Shown: positions 1 through 10,991, counted from the stretch's first letter. The stretch: 64,000 nt of DNA from Closterium sp. NIES-65 (GCA_948144175.1 CANXME010002130.1:124001-188000), one strand, 5' to 3'. Numbers and translations are program-made. The notes: a model not told the origin generated them from the letters alone.

Positions 1-1561
1 GGTCCCTACTCCTCTTAGTGGCAGGCAGCTATGGACGCAGAGATGGCTTCCTGGAAGTCCACAGGCACCTAAGTTGACGCCGTTCCCCCTCCTGGGGCGA
101 ACATCGTCAGTGGCATGTGGATTTTCAGGGTGAAGCGACCGCCGGGTTCTCCGCATGTCTTCAAGGCGCGTTACGTGGCTCGTGGCTTCAGTCAGCGGCA
201 GGGAGTTGACTACTTTCAGACCTTCTCTCCCACCCCAAAGATGACCACTCTTCGGGTACTGCTGCACATAGCAGCTCACCGTGACTACGAGCTGCACTCT
301 CTTGACTTCAGCACTGCTTTCTTGCAGGGCAGCGTGCACGAGGAGATCTGGCTGCGTCGCCCACCTGGTTTCACTGGGTCTTTCCCTCCTGGCACCCAGT
401 GGAGCCTCCGGCGGCCAGTCTACGGTCTCCGCCAGGTACCGCGTGAGTGGCACGACACACTGAGGACTACACTTGCGGCTCTTGGGTTTGCTCCCTCTAC
501 TGCCGACCCGTCGCTGTTTCTGCGCACCGACACTTCTTTGCCGCCGTTCTACATCCTCGTGTACGTTGACGACTTGGTCTTTGCCACAGCTGACACTGCT
601 GGGCTCGCCCACGTGAAGTCCGAGCTGCAGAAGAGACACACGTGCACTGACCTGGGTGAACTGCGCAGCTACCTTGGCTTGCAGATCACTCGGGACAGAG
701 CACGCCGTACCATTACCCTGACTCAGTCACACATGGTGCAGCAGGTCCTTCAGCGCTTCGGCTTCACGTACTCCTCGCCTCAGGCCACTCCTCTGCCTAC
801 TTGCCACTCGCTCTCAGCTCTGCCTTCGGATGAGTCCGTAGAGTCGAGTGGCCCGTACCCAGAGCTTGTTGGCTGCCTCATGTACCTGATGACCTGCACA
901 CGACCTGACCTTGCATACCCTCTTAGCATTCTGCCACGCTATGTTGCTCCTGGGAGACACAGACCGGAGCACATGGCTGCAGCGAAGAGGGTGTTGCGCT
1001 ACTTGTGCAGTACGTTGGGCATGGGGCTTGTGCTTGGAGGGCAGAGTCCAGTGGTCCTTACTGGGCACGCAGACGCTTCTTGGGCTGACGACCAGGCTAC
1101 GCAGCGGTCGTCACAGGGTTACACCTTCAGCCTTGGTTCCGGCTCTGTCTCGTGGCGGGCTACTCGCTCGTCTTCTGTTCTCGGCTCCAGTTGTGAGGCT
1201 GAGATCTACGCAGGAGCCATGGCTGCACAGGAGCTTCGCTGGCTCACCTACCTGCTGACTGACCTCGGAGAGCCGCCTCGTTCTCCTCCAGTGCTGTACG
1301 TAGACAACAAGGCCATGCTGGCCTTGTGTCGGGAGCAGCGACTGGAGCACAGAACGAAGCACATTGCTCTCCGCTACTTTCTTGCTCGTGAGCTGCAGCA
1401 GCGTGGTCAGCTGCGTCTTGCGTACGTGGCCTCTGAGGCCAACACTGCTGATATCTTCACCAAGGCGCTTGCGCCTTGTGACTATCAGCGCTTCTGTACT
1501 CAGCTGGGCCTTGTGCCTACCTTGCCTCACTTGCTCACCTCTTGACCTTGCTTGTACTGTT

Positions 1562-1583
1562 ACATATATATATATATATATAC
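1562..1583. repeat. (AT)n microsatellite in the 3' untranslated region of Copia A
   Basis: A run of alternating A and T lies just after the pol reading frame of Copia A. The matching region of B1 (near 20,740) has a shorter TATATATA run, so this is a locally expanded simple repeat. Confidence 0.8.
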
Positions 1584-1760
1584 CTGCTCTTGCTTGTCTA
1601 GCCTTTTCTATATATATGTACTCCTGCATGTGAACTGGCCTTGTGGCCTTGAACCTGTGCTCGGAATGTGTGGTGACTTTGTGATCCACCCTGAGCTTGC
1701 TTTGCTTTGCTTGACTGGTCTTGTGACCCCTTGTTCTCCCCCACTTTGCCTATGGGGGTG

Positions 1761-1892
1761 TGTCAGAACATTATAGCTCATGCATATTGTGTAGGCTATA
1801 GTGGGGTGGCCCATAAGTGGTACAACCCAATTAGGGTTACTACTTGTACCCAATTCATTCATAGTTCATTCATTCTCGTTTCGACTTTCACA
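1761..1892 (+). repeat. 3' LTR of Copia A
   Basis: It begins TGTCAGAACATT directly after the purine tract and ends TTTCACA, giving the usual TG...CA ends. At about 130 bp it is short. The TTAGGGTTACTACTTGTACCC segment type is shared with the LTRs of B1 and D. The TSD cannot be checked because the other end is outside the window. Confidence 0.85.
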
Positions 1893-4300
1893 CCAGCTGG
1901 AGTGTTGCTTCGCCGTGGATATGAAGCTTCGTACCGTCCACCATGGTTGCTGAAAACTGGGTCTCTTCAGCCTTCTCTCCAATTTTCTCCAATGCTCCGC
2001 GGTCACACACCGAGTGAGATGCACCGCTGTCCACCAGTGCCTGGAGGCGTCGCCTATTGCAGAACACCTCGAGGAGTAGTGGTTTGTGCTGCGCTGAGTA
2101 GCCAGAGATGGTCTCGTTAATAGGATCATAGGGTACATCAAACTTAATACCTTCCCTTTTTCCTATACCTGACTCAGCGTTTTCCAACTTCACCTGGGGG
2201 GTAGGAGGATTTTTCCGAGGCTTGTATAATTTCTCCTGAGCCTGGATGTCTTCTCTAAGCCTTGGCAGCTGTGTAGGCTTCACCTGTGGGCAACGGGGAG
2301 CCTTAACATTGTGCTGTGGGGAGAGAATATTAACTCCGCGGAACGCACGACCCTTTTCTACGCTCCGTAGTACTTTGCCCAACTTCTCAGGTACCTGAAT
2401 AATTTCTAAAGGCTTTTTCTTGGCCTCTAGACCTCCCCTGCATTTTTTGAAGGCTTGTAAACCACGAGAAGCAATATTCTTCGTTAGAGCATCTTTATAG
2501 GATACTTTTAACGAATTCTTACTTTCGTGGGTGTTCGGCTGGAGTTTACCGGTCGGTGCAGAGTCTTTTTTCGCGGAGCCTCCATTCGCCTCGGCGATTT
2601 CCCCTGATGCCGGCCGGTCGTGACGTTTTAAATTCGCGCCATCATTTTCTCCTTTTTTCACCCGCTCCGAAGTCGCCACGTCGTCGCCTTTTCCTGCTTT
2701 TCGGATCTTTACGCGATCGCCAAGTCGATCTGCGGCTACTGGCGATTCCCGTTTTTTTACTTCGGGGGTGCTCCACTGTTTCCGTCCTGGAGTGCCGCAC
2801 GTGCTTTCTTCATTTTGTAGCACGACAAAAACTGATGTCCTGCTGCGCCGCAAAATTCGCATTTTGTCGGCTGCTGCTTCGCGTCGTATTTGTCGATATC
2901 CATCGGTTCGGCGAACGTGGGTGGTGCCGATCGCTCCGTGCCGAATGTACGGTTCGGCGTGAAGCGTCGTGTTTCGGGTTGACCTCGAGTCAGCGCGTCG
3001 TATCGCTCGGTAGCACGCACGATGTCTCTGTAGCTGTTGTAATTCGCCGCAATCACCTGCCGCCGAATCTCCATTTTTAACCCTTCGGTGTACGCCTGGA
3101 TTTTTTCTCCTTCGGTCAGGTCGGTGATGCGGTTGAACAGTAACTCCATCTGCTGCGTATACTGTGTTACACTACTGTATTGCTTGTGTCGGTGTATCTG
3201 CTGCCGCGCCATGTAAGTTGTATTAATTGGTTCGAAACGCTCGATTAAATCTGCCCGAAACTGCTGCCACGTTTTCTCCCCGTGGGCTACGTCGGTGTAG
3301 TAAATCCATTTGAGAGCCGGTCCACGTAACAGTGTCGCTGCGAGCCAAATCCTTGCTGTGTCGTGTTGCAGGGTCGAACAGCCAATGGCCTCGAAGTAAA
3401 TTTCGAGGGTGGCCACGAATCGCCGGACGTCGGATCCCTTCGCGCTTGGATCGAACGCCTCCGTGAGCCTCGGTCGTGCTGCTTCGAGGTTCGGCGACAG
3501 TGGTGCCATTGGTCCGTGAAATGTCAGTGTCGCCACTGCTGCTGGAGTTGTCAGTGCTGCAGTCGCTGCGGTCGCTGCTGCTGCGGTGGCGAACCCTGGT
3601 TGGCTTGTCAGAAAAGCCTCGAGCCGACGAAGCGTCGCCTGCGTCTGCTCCATGCTGGTGCGGAGGCTCGCGATGTCGCTCGTAGTCGTGTAGTTGTCGC
3701 CTTGGCCCTCCATGCCTGACATCAATGCGTCCGAAAAACTGAATCGAGGGGGAGCGAAAAACACGGAACCGGTTTTACGTACCTGAAATCGATGTTTGAC
3801 TGCGTCGCCCCCGCGGTTTTTGAAGACTGGTTTTTAGCGGTCGAAAGAACTTCGCGTGTAAACGGGCTCTGATTACCAAGAATGAGGATCTAGGATCGAG
3901 CTCAGAAAAGAGAATGAGAATTGAGTCAAATTGAATGATCACCTGGGTACAACATGAGGCTATATATAGGCTCGACACAAGGCCCCGTAACCAGGTGTTA
4001 CGCGAAGGTTCCGCGGGCCGCGAAGCGTCCCGAACAGATCCTTACCAAATTCGGTAGAAGGCAATTCGGTGGCAACCGAAAAGGCCAGAATTCGGTGCAC
4101 GCAACCTAGCTCGGTGCTATAACTATAATAAAATATAGGAAAGCACCTAGCCTAGGAAATCAAGCAATTCATGCATGCATATAATTATCCTATGCTAGAA
4201 ATAGCATGATAAAGTAAAGGCAAGCAAGCATAGCTGGCATAAGCCGTCGTACTCTCAGAGTAAAACAGTAGATAGTCCTATTCTGCTTAGCGGGAAAACA
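1893..4300 (-). mobile_element. G3: 5' part of a minus-strand Ty3/Gypsy element, second Gypsy family
   Basis: Read on the minus strand, the 5' LTR (4300-3883) comes first. A primer-binding site TGGTAATCAGAGC follows near 3880-3866, then gag from 3764. Gag has an alanine-rich N-terminus, a capsid-like region and a CCHC zinc knuckle (CEFCGAAGHQFLSC, near 2850-2810). An overlapping frame runs from about 2862 down to the Copia A boundary. It is basic and lysine-rich, then carries a retroviral-type aspartic protease motif, LVDSGASHSVC, near 2050-2010. The gag is unlike that of G1, G2 and G4, so this is a separate family. The remainder of pol lies beyond Copia A. At 4,301 the sequence returns to G1 protease, so G3 sits inside G1. 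The part seen looks little broken. Confidence 0.85.
3883..4300 (-). repeat. 5' LTR of G3 (putative)
   Basis: On the minus strand the segment begins TGTTTTCCCGC and ends CCTCA, one base before the primer-binding site. The outer edge was placed where G1 protease sequence starts at 4,301. The partner LTR is not in the window, so the outer boundary is an inference. Confidence 0.6.
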
Positions 4301-5385
4301 GAGATAGGCTCCGATAAAATCTTCGTAGACGGGGGGGGGCTAGCCAGCGTGATCAACAGCGCAACTGCACAAAGACTGAAACTGACACAAAACAAATGTT
4401 TATCCGAGATTGTCCCAAGACTGGTCGACGGCACGCCACTGGCGGGAACGCGTGGACCGAGTTCCGATTCATTGCGGCGATGGCTTCACCTTTACCCACG
4501 TTATGCTGGCGATGAGCCTCGATGGGATCGGTATATTATTCGGCCGGGATTGTTTGCGATGACACAACCCACGAATCGACTGGACGGCGGTTGACTGCAC
4601 TGTGCGAATGAATGGTGACAAGATCACCCTACCTCGCTGGAGCTCGCCTCAGTCTTTGTCGGTGCGTGTCAATGCGATCACAATGAAACATGCCATAGCA
4701 GCAAGAGCTGACGTGTATGCGGTTGACATTAAGGAAGCCGAGGCAGTAGACAGGCCACGATTTATAGAAACATCTTGCCGACATACCGAATGACTTGGCA
4801 GTGCTACTGCAGTAGTACAACGGGATTTTTCTGGATGATTTGCCGGAGGGGCTGCCTGCTCAGCGACCGCACGACCACAAGATAGAACTAGAACCGGGGG
4901 CACAACTGATAGTACAGGGATAGTTCCGACTGACCCAACCCGAACTAGATGAAGTGCGGAAGCAGCTGGATTATTTGCTTGAGAAACAACTCATTCGCCC
5001 GAGTTCGCCGCCTTTCGCCGCACCGATACTATTCACATTGGAAAATATGGTTTTGTATGTGCATAGATTACCGTGCATTGAACAGTGTTACAATCAAGTC
5101 ACGTTACCCCATCCCACAAGCCGACAAAGTGATAGACCAGGTTCGCATAGCCAGAGTCTTCTAGAAGGTCGACCTTTGAGCGGGTTACCACCAGATCCAC
5201 ATCAACCCACCCGACTGCCCGAAAACCGCCTTTCGAACCCGCTACGGATCCTTTGAATACACCGTCATGCCCTTCGGACAGACCAACGCCCCCACCAATT
5301 TCCAAATGACCATGATCGATGCTTTGCACCCACTGTTAGATAAGCGCGTGATCGTCTACCTAGACAATATACTGATCCACAGCCC
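4301..5385 (+). mobile_element. G1, piece 1: Gypsy protease and reverse transcriptase (old, broken)
   Basis: The sequence aligns by eye with the protease and RT of G4. The protease region (KIFVDGGG, then ATAQRLKLTQNKCL) spans about 4,320-4,480, a spacer follows, and the RT blocks RPSSPPFAAPILFT (near 5,000), SRYPIP (near 5,100) and VIVYLDN (near 5,350) come next. It is much more diverged than G4 and carries many breaks, which fits its place as the oldest layer of the nest. The 5' LTR and gag lie beyond G3, outside the window. Confidence 0.8.
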
Positions 5386-6160
5386 ACGTTGGCGCTTCAT
5401 CAACGAGGAGCACACCAGACGAGTATCGAAGACGCTGGTCTCTACCGACGCCTACGCAGAGCTGAGGTTCGACGAGAAGGAGACAGTCGGGCGAAGAGGA
5501 AGAATATTGGTAGAAGGTCGGCACGCTGCAGTTCGCGGCGACGATGACGAGGCAGGACATTGCCTCTGCGTGCAGCAAGCTGGGCGCCTGACAGTGCGGA
5601 GCGACAACCACTGGCGTGAGTCCGACTGCTGTTTGCACTACCTTGCTGACACCCGTGACACTGCCCTGGAGTTTGGCGGTGGATCGGAGTCGCAATGTCT
5701 AGTCGGCTATGCGGATACCGACGACTCTGGTGACAAGCAGAATCACAGCAGTACGAACGGCTATGTGTTCGTCTTCGGCGGGACCGCCGTCTCCTGGACG
5801 AGTCAGCGCATCAAGTGCAAGACGCTCTCCTTGACCGAGCCGGAGTACATCGCGGCCACCGAAGCCAACAAGGAGGCACGCCGACTTTGCTTCCTCCTTA
5901 TCGAGTTCCAGCTGCTTGACGCTGGGAAGCCGACCATGCAGCACGTGGACAACCAGTCGGCCATCACAGTCGCATAGGGCTTGGGGCTGAAGGGCAACCT
6001 CAAACACATAGGGAGACGCTATGCCTCGCTGCAGGAGATTGTGAAGCGCGGGAAGATTGCTCTACAGTACGTCCCGACCACCGAGTAGCCGACCGACTTT
6101 CTGATGAAGGCGCTGCACTTTTCCGGCCTTCAACCAGTGCTTCATCGTAGTCAGCCAAGT
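5386..6160 (+). mobile_element. Copia fragment of another family: RNase H end of pol
   Basis: After the Gypsy RT of G1 the sequence changes to a Copia-type RNase H: GYADTDDSGD near 5,705, TEPEYIAATEANKEA near 5,840, HVDNQSAITVA near 5,945, then a degraded form of the LKHI...YV block. It resembles none of the other Copia elements here in sequence, so it is another family. Its 5' side joins G1 at about 5,385 without a visible LTR. It is broken and old. Confidence 0.7.
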
Positions 6161-7239
6161 GCGATTGGCTGACGTCGGCGACAGTAATGACAAGGTGCAG
6201 CAGTAGGTGCTGTGCCCTTCTGCATGGCTGGTGCGGTGACATGCGTGCTATGTGTTGGGCGCACAAAGACAAAGTTTCTCCTTGTATTATATCCCTTAAG
6301 TCCTGGGTAGACCTAGTGTGTGGGGTGCCCAAGCGCGAGGGGCCCCAAGCTTGCTTGTGCGAAGCAGACTTCACAGTCAGGGGCATGCTGAAGTCGACAA
6401 AGACTGCCCGTAGAGTTCGACTATGACCCGTCCGTAGAAGTCGATGTCGACCCGTCCACAGAAGTTGAAGTAGTTATTAGTAGACAAGGTTATACGGAGG
6501 AGTTGGTTAACCATCGTCCGCAGAGGATGCAGGTCGACGAGCTCGAACAGGATGCGGGTCGACAAGCTTGTAGAGGATATGGTCGACATCGCCGACAGAG
6601 GACGCTAGTCAGCGAGCCCGTAGAGAGGCTTTGCCCGACCAGTTCGTCGAGAGGCTATAAGCGATGAGTCCGTCGACGAGCTCTGCCCGACGGGCTCATC
6701 TCGACGGAGTAGTGTCGAACCAGCAGACTGAAGTTGCTTGATTGCGAAGGTCACAGTTGTGTGCGAACTTCGCCTCGGGAGGTTTTCGCCAAGTCAACCT
6801 GCGGAACGGCATCACGTGCTCGACGATGCACGGCTGGTAAAACCTTCAACACGGTGTTCTACCTAGCACTTGCGCAATGTGAATGGCAACACGACCGTCT
6901 ATCTGCACCTACTTGGTAGGTGCGCACATGCGTAGATGTTCACCTGCCTCTACGGCGCTGGCAAACTGCTGCAGTGCCATGCTGGCAGAACTACTCTGCT
7001 CCAGCATTGTCAAGCCGCTCTTATGTTGCGCTGGCAGAGTTCGCCCTGGTAGAGGGCTTGCTAGGTGTTGCAATACCACTTTAGCTATGTCGGCTTGCAT
7101 GCCTAATTGTAATCTAATTTTCTTCTCAATTTCTAGTGAAACTCTTGCCAAATCTCCTTGTGAACACAGCAAGTAGTTAGAACGCTAGGAGAACACTACG
7201 ATTACCCACACAACCCTATGCCTTACTCCGTAGCCCACT
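6160..7239. other. Unassigned stretch between the Copia fragment and the return of G1
   Basis: No convincing gene was found in this kilobase. It follows the end of the Copia RNase H and precedes G1 RT-tail sequence at about 7,240, so it probably holds the 3' untranslated region and LTR of that Copia fragment. I could not define LTR ends or a target duplication. It contains the imperfect repeat cluster listed separately. The rest has no recognisable motif. Confidence 0.5.
6385..6730. repeat. Imperfect tandem repeats rich in GTCGAC and CCGTAGAG-like words
   Basis: Words such as GTCGAC, CCCGT(A/C)GA(A/G) and GACGAGCTC recur irregularly across about 340 bases with a loose period of roughly 25-35 bases. 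The copies are too diverged to state a firm unit. No coding frame runs through them. They may belong to the 3' end of the neighbouring Copia fragment. Confidence 0.5.
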
Positions 7240-7573
7240 CCCATTGTGTTGTGACTCTCCGCAGCGCCGACAAATCTGACTGAGCTGCAAAGTTTTATAG
7301 AGCTCGTCAGCTACGTGCGACGGTTCGCCCCGACATGGCGCATTGTCTGCCCTATTGACTGAACTGCTGAGGAAGGGGGTTGAGTGCACGTAGGGGGAGA
7401 ATGAGCAAGCTACCTTCTTAGCCATCAAAGATGTTTTGTGCTCACCACTCGTACTTCATATTGCAGATCCCCACCGTCTGTTCGAGCTTGTCAACGACGC
7501 AAGCGACATCGCTGTGGGAGCGGTATTGTTGTAGGACTTCATGAATGGCCTTCAGAAAATCGTGTACGAGTCC
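7240..7573 (+). mobile_element. G1, piece 2: Gypsy RT tail and start of RNase H
   Basis: The words LTELQSF, YVRRF, HIADPHRLFELV and NDASDIAVGAVLL can be read here. They match the region between RT and RNase H in G4 (about 46,410-46,690). The piece ends in the target duplication AGTCC (7,569-7,573), where N1 is inserted, and continues at 9,175. It is broken and diverged. Confidence 0.8.
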
Positions 7574-7699
7574 TATCAAAATGTTATGTTTGTCTAGCCT
7601 GCAGTGGGGTACTGAATAGTGAGTACAGCCCAATTTAGGGTTTGCTATATGTACTCAACTGCTTGCTAGTGAAACTCCTCCATTCCTCGTTCTTCCACA
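7574..7699 (+). repeat. 5' LTR of N1
   Basis: It runs from TATCAAAATGTT to CTTCCACA and is followed at once by the primer-binding site. It matches the 3' LTR almost throughout, including GGGGTACT, AATTTAGGGTTTGC and CTGCTTGCTAGTG. Confidence 0.9.
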
Positions 7700-7789
7700 T
7701 GGTATAGAGCTGGTTCCCTCCTGGGACTGTTCCTTCCTAGGGCCCACCACTTCGCTAAACTTTTTTTTCTGCCCTGCCCTTAGCGCGTT

Positions 7790-8269
7790 TCGCGCTCTGC
7801 CCTGCTGCCCGTCGCGGCCCTTCGTGGCCCCTTCGTGGCCCCTTCGCGGCCCCGTCACGGCCTCTCCCCAGCCCTGCCCCGTCGCCCGGCCCTGCCCCGT
7901 CGCCCTGTCACGGCCCCCCGTCGCGGCCCTTCTGTCGCGGCCCCCCGTCGCGGCCCCCCCCGTCGCCGCCCTTCTAGGCCCCTCGCCGCCCCTTCGCGGC
8001 CCCGTCGCCGCCCCTAGCGGCCCCGTCGCTGCCCTTTCGAGGCCCCTTGCGGCCCCCCTTTGCGGCCTCGTCGCGGCCCCCCCGTCGCGGCCCTGCCCCG
8101 TCGCCCGCCGCGGCCCTGTCGAGGCCCTGCCCCGGCCCTGCCCCGACCCTGCCCCGGCCCTGCCCCGGCCATGCTCCGTTGCCTGTCGCGGCGCACCGGG
8201 GACCCGTGCACCGCCCCCCCCCCCTCTTTTCCCGTCGCCCGTCGCGGCTCCCTGGGGGGCCGGCGACCT

Positions 8270-8270
<1 letters not shown>
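7790..8270 (+). repeat. GC-rich tandem leader of N1
   Basis: Short words CGCGGCCC, CCGTCGC and CCCCGGCCCTGCC recur in irregular tandem between the primer-binding site and the homopolymer runs. Long open frames appear on both strands only because of this composition; I do not call them genes. Leaders at the same place in B1, D, F and the Copia part of G4 are also GC-rich tandem arrays but use other units. Confidence 0.75.
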
Positions 8271-8304
<34 letters not shown>

Positions 8305-8380
8305 AGCGTCGCCCCTTCTGCCGCCTGTTTTGGCGCCCTGGGAGGCCGCGCGTCGGCTCCCCCCCCCCCCCCCCCCCCCC
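8270..8380. repeat. 33-G run facing a 22-C run
   Basis: An uninterrupted run of 33 G (8,270-8,302) is followed 56 bases later by 22 C (8,359-8,380). In single-stranded form the two could pair as a hairpin, and the G run alone could form G-quadruplexes. Exact lengths of such runs are error-prone in sequencing. Confidence 0.85.
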
Positions 8381-8689
8381 ATAACCTCCCTACCCATCGC
8401 CCGGCCCTGCCCTGTGTTAGGGTTTGGGGGTGGCGAGTAGGGGGTGGCGGGTGTGTGGTCTCCCCTGCTCCTCCTCCTCCTCTGTCTCCCACTGCTGCAG
8501 CTGCCGCTAAGGGGGGTGGGTGTGTGGGAGTCGACGGAGTGGTGCTAGGGGGTGGGGTGTGAGTGAACCTAGGGTGCAGCAGGGGGTGTGTGAAAGGGGG
8601 GTGGGATAGTTTGGGGAGGTTGAAAGGGGGTGGCCGCCGTGAAGCCCGCAGCTCCAGTCGCCCGTGAGTCCGTTGCTCCTGCGGCTAAG

Positions 8690-8845
8690 AGTTAGCCGCG
8701 GAGCCAGTTACTCCAGTTGCTCGTGTGCCAGTTGCTCTAGTTGCCAGTGTGCCATTTGCTCCAGTTGCCGGTGTGCCAGTTGCTCCAGTTGCCCGTGTGC
8801 CAGTTGCTCCAGTTGCGCCGTGTGCCAGCAGCTTCAGCTGCCGCC
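8690..8845 (+). repeat. Tandem repeat built on CAGTTGCTCCAGTTGC
   Basis: The word GTGCCAGTTGCTCCAGTTGC recurs about five or six times with small changes, giving a period of about 30 bases within N1. No gene function is inferred. Confidence 0.75.
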
Positions 8846-9046
8846 CACTACCTCCTCTCCTCTCATAGTCCCTCCTCCTCCACACTTGCCCTCGGTGATA
8901 GCCTCTAGCTTTGCTTACAGTTGTGAACTTTAAACTGTTGCTTCTTGTACTTGTGCCCAAATTGTGTGGTGACATTGTGATCCACCCTGAGCTTGTGTTT
9001 TGCTTGCTTGTTGTGCTGATTACACCCCACTTTGGCTATGGGGGTG

Positions 9047-9174
9047 TGTCACAATGTTATGTTTGTCTAGCCTGCAGTGGGGTACTCAATAGTGAGTACA
9101 GCCCAATTTAGGGTTTGCTATATGTACTCAACTGCTTGCTAGTGAAACTCCTCCATTCCTCATTTTCTTTCACA
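9047..9174 (+). repeat. 3' LTR of N1
   Basis: It begins TGTCACAATGTT directly after the purine tract GGGGGTG and ends TTTCACA. The target duplication AGTCC follows at 9,175-9,179. Confidence 0.9.
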
Positions 9175-10991
9175 AGTCCCGCAACTTCACACGCCCGAGC
9201 GCAACTACCCGATACACAACCACGAGATGTTGGCGCTCGTGCACGCATTCAAGGTGTGGCGCTAGTTCCTGACAAGAGCCGACGTGACAGTACGGATGGA
9301 CCATCGCGCATTACTGTACATACATGCCAACCAAACCTCAATTTGTGACAGAGTCGCTAGTTGGAAGACTTGGAGCCCAACTTCCTCTATATCATCACGT
9401 ACAAAAAGGGACCATCGAATATCGCCGACGCCCTCACTCGCCCCACTACCCAACTTCACGCCATCCTACTCGCCCAAACCAACCCATTGTTGTCAGGCCT
9501 ATTTACCCACATAAACAGCACCGACCCATTTTTCAGAACAGGACATTCGCAGAAAGAAGCAATGGGAGTGCATTACGTAAAAATCGGCACCAATTGCACC
9601 TGGGTACCAGATTATTCATTGTTACGGGAAACACTACTGCAGGAGGCACACGAAGGGGTTACCTCGGGTCACTTCAGGATAAAGAAAATGCGACAGCAAC
9701 TGCAGCGGTATTACTATAGGCCAAAGCTGTTGACCGACGTACATCACAACGTGGGATTGTGCCCCACGTGTCAGGTGATGAAGAGCTCGGGCAAAAGAAA
9801 GGCGGGTCAATTGCAGCCGATCCCAACGCCCGAGCGCGCCTGGCAGCAAGTCACCATGGATTTCGTCACGGGGTTACCTTCAAACCCCGGGGGTAACGAC
9901 GCGGTTATGGTCGTCGTTTGACAGACTGACAAAAATGTCCCACTTCGCTGCATGCAGGAGATCGATCTCAGCCAAAGAAACAGCTCGCCTGCTTGTTGTG
10001 GCTGTCATTTGACTGCACGGGATACCAGCCGCGATAATTAGCGACCGCGACATGAAGTTGACAAGCATCTTTTGGAAGAATCTCCAGAAGCAGTTCGAGA
10101 CCTGGCTACAGTTCAGTTCATAGTACCACCGCGAGACCGACAATCGGATAGAGCGAATGAACCAGACCATGGAGCAGGTGATTCGTGCCACGTGCGACGA
10201 CCCAACAACATGGGAGTAGCAGTTGCCGCTAATCGAGTTTGCCTACAACAATGCCACGTTAGTGACGACGCAGCACTCCCCATTCTACCTGAACTACGGG
10301 CAAAATCCAAAAGTGCCTATGACGCCGAGCCCAAACGACCCAACGCCACACGCGCAACAATTTGCCGAGATTCTGGAAGTTGCCCAAAGGCAAGCACCCA
10401 ATGCGATTAAAGAGGCCAACATCATCGCGAAGAGAAATGCTGACCGCCCTTGCCACCCAGTATCGTACAACTTAGGGGACTACATACTGCTCGACACACA
10501 GAACTTAAGACTTTCGACATACAAAAATTTCGACCACGCTACTGCTTGACACACAGAAATTTTGTCCGCGCTACTGCGGACCATCACAAATCAGCCACAT
10601 GATCACCCCAGTTACCGCCCATCTACTGTTGCGGACATACTAGTACATCAGCCCATCATTCCACGTCAGCCTGCTTCGCCCATATATCCCAACCACAAGC
10701 CAACTACCATGCCATCTCCCACCATCCATGACTCACCCCGCATCGGAGCGGATCGTTGAGCTTGAGAAAATTCTTAGCCATCGGATTTGCCACCCCATGG
10801 GAATCAAGAGGATTGAGTTCCTCGCTCGCTGGAAGGACTGCACCCCAACGAAGGACAGCTGGGTGCCCCTGGCCAACATTGAAAACCACCCTGCCTCACA
10901 AGTGTACCTGAGGAGCCAGGGTTTCCGCGATATACACGCACTCGCGTAGCAGAGGGGGCTTGTTGAGGGGGGGGGGGGGGGGGGAGAGTAG
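9175..10991 (+). mobile_element. G1, piece 3: Gypsy RNase H, integrase and chromodomain
   Basis: In order, recognisable words are HTPERNYPIH (RNase H, near 9,195), the integrase zinc-binding and core region (HFRIKKMRQQLQRYYYRPK near 9,670, MDFVTGLP near 9,857, then further core words to about 10,300) and a C-terminal chromodomain (KILSHRICHPMG and FLARWKDCTPTKDSWVPL, about 10,760-10,930). The chromodomain marks it as a chromovirus-type Gypsy. A purine tract with a long G run (about 10,966-10,985) precedes the LTR. The order matches G4, but there are many breaks. Confidence 0.85.

Larger units (their letters stand above)
1..1892 (+). mobile_element. Copia A: 3' part of a Ty1/Copia LTR retrotransposon, cut by the window edge
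   Basis: Only the 3' half lies in the window. The reading frame at 115-1545 carries the Copia reverse transcriptase (KARYVARGFSQ near 160-190, active-site YVDD near 558-570) and RNase H (ADASW near 1070, the DNK block near 1300, TKHIALRYF near 1360). A 3' untranslated stretch and the purine tract TATGGGGGTG at 1751-1760 follow, then the 3' LTR. Position 1,892 is the boundary with a minus-strand Gypsy (G3), so Copia A inserted into it. The protein closely resembles those of elements B1, D and the Copia part of G4. The part in view looks whole; the 5' part lies outside the window, so age cannot be read from its LTRs. Confidence 0.93.
7574..9174 (+). mobile_element. N1: non-autonomous LTR element of Copia type (TRIM/LARD-like)
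   Basis: Two LTRs of about 127 bp bound a 1.35-kb interior with no gag or pol. The duplication AGTCC flanks the element (7,569-7,573 and 9,175-9,179). A primer-binding site TGGTATAGAGC (7,700-7,710) follows the 5' LTR. The interior has a GC-rich leader like those of the autonomous Copia elements here, long G and C runs, a short tandem repeat, then a tail (about 8,950-9,046) that matches the 3' untranslated region of B1 and D, ending in CTATGGGGGTG. It therefore looks like a derivative that kept only the ends of that Copia family. The LTRs differ at about six positions, so it is fairly young. It sits in the RNase H of G1. Confidence 0.88.

Noticed and set aside
6655-6715. Possible hammerhead ribozyme (CGATGAGTCCGTCGACGAG)
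   Set aside because: The word resembles the CUGAUGA...GAAA core, but the CUGA start and the GAAA part are not present and the closing helix is not convincing.
7655-8562. Several long proline-, arginine- or glycine-rich open frames on both strands
   Set aside because: They arise from GC-rich tandem leader sequence and homopolymer runs in a non-autonomous element. No domain or codon signal supports them.
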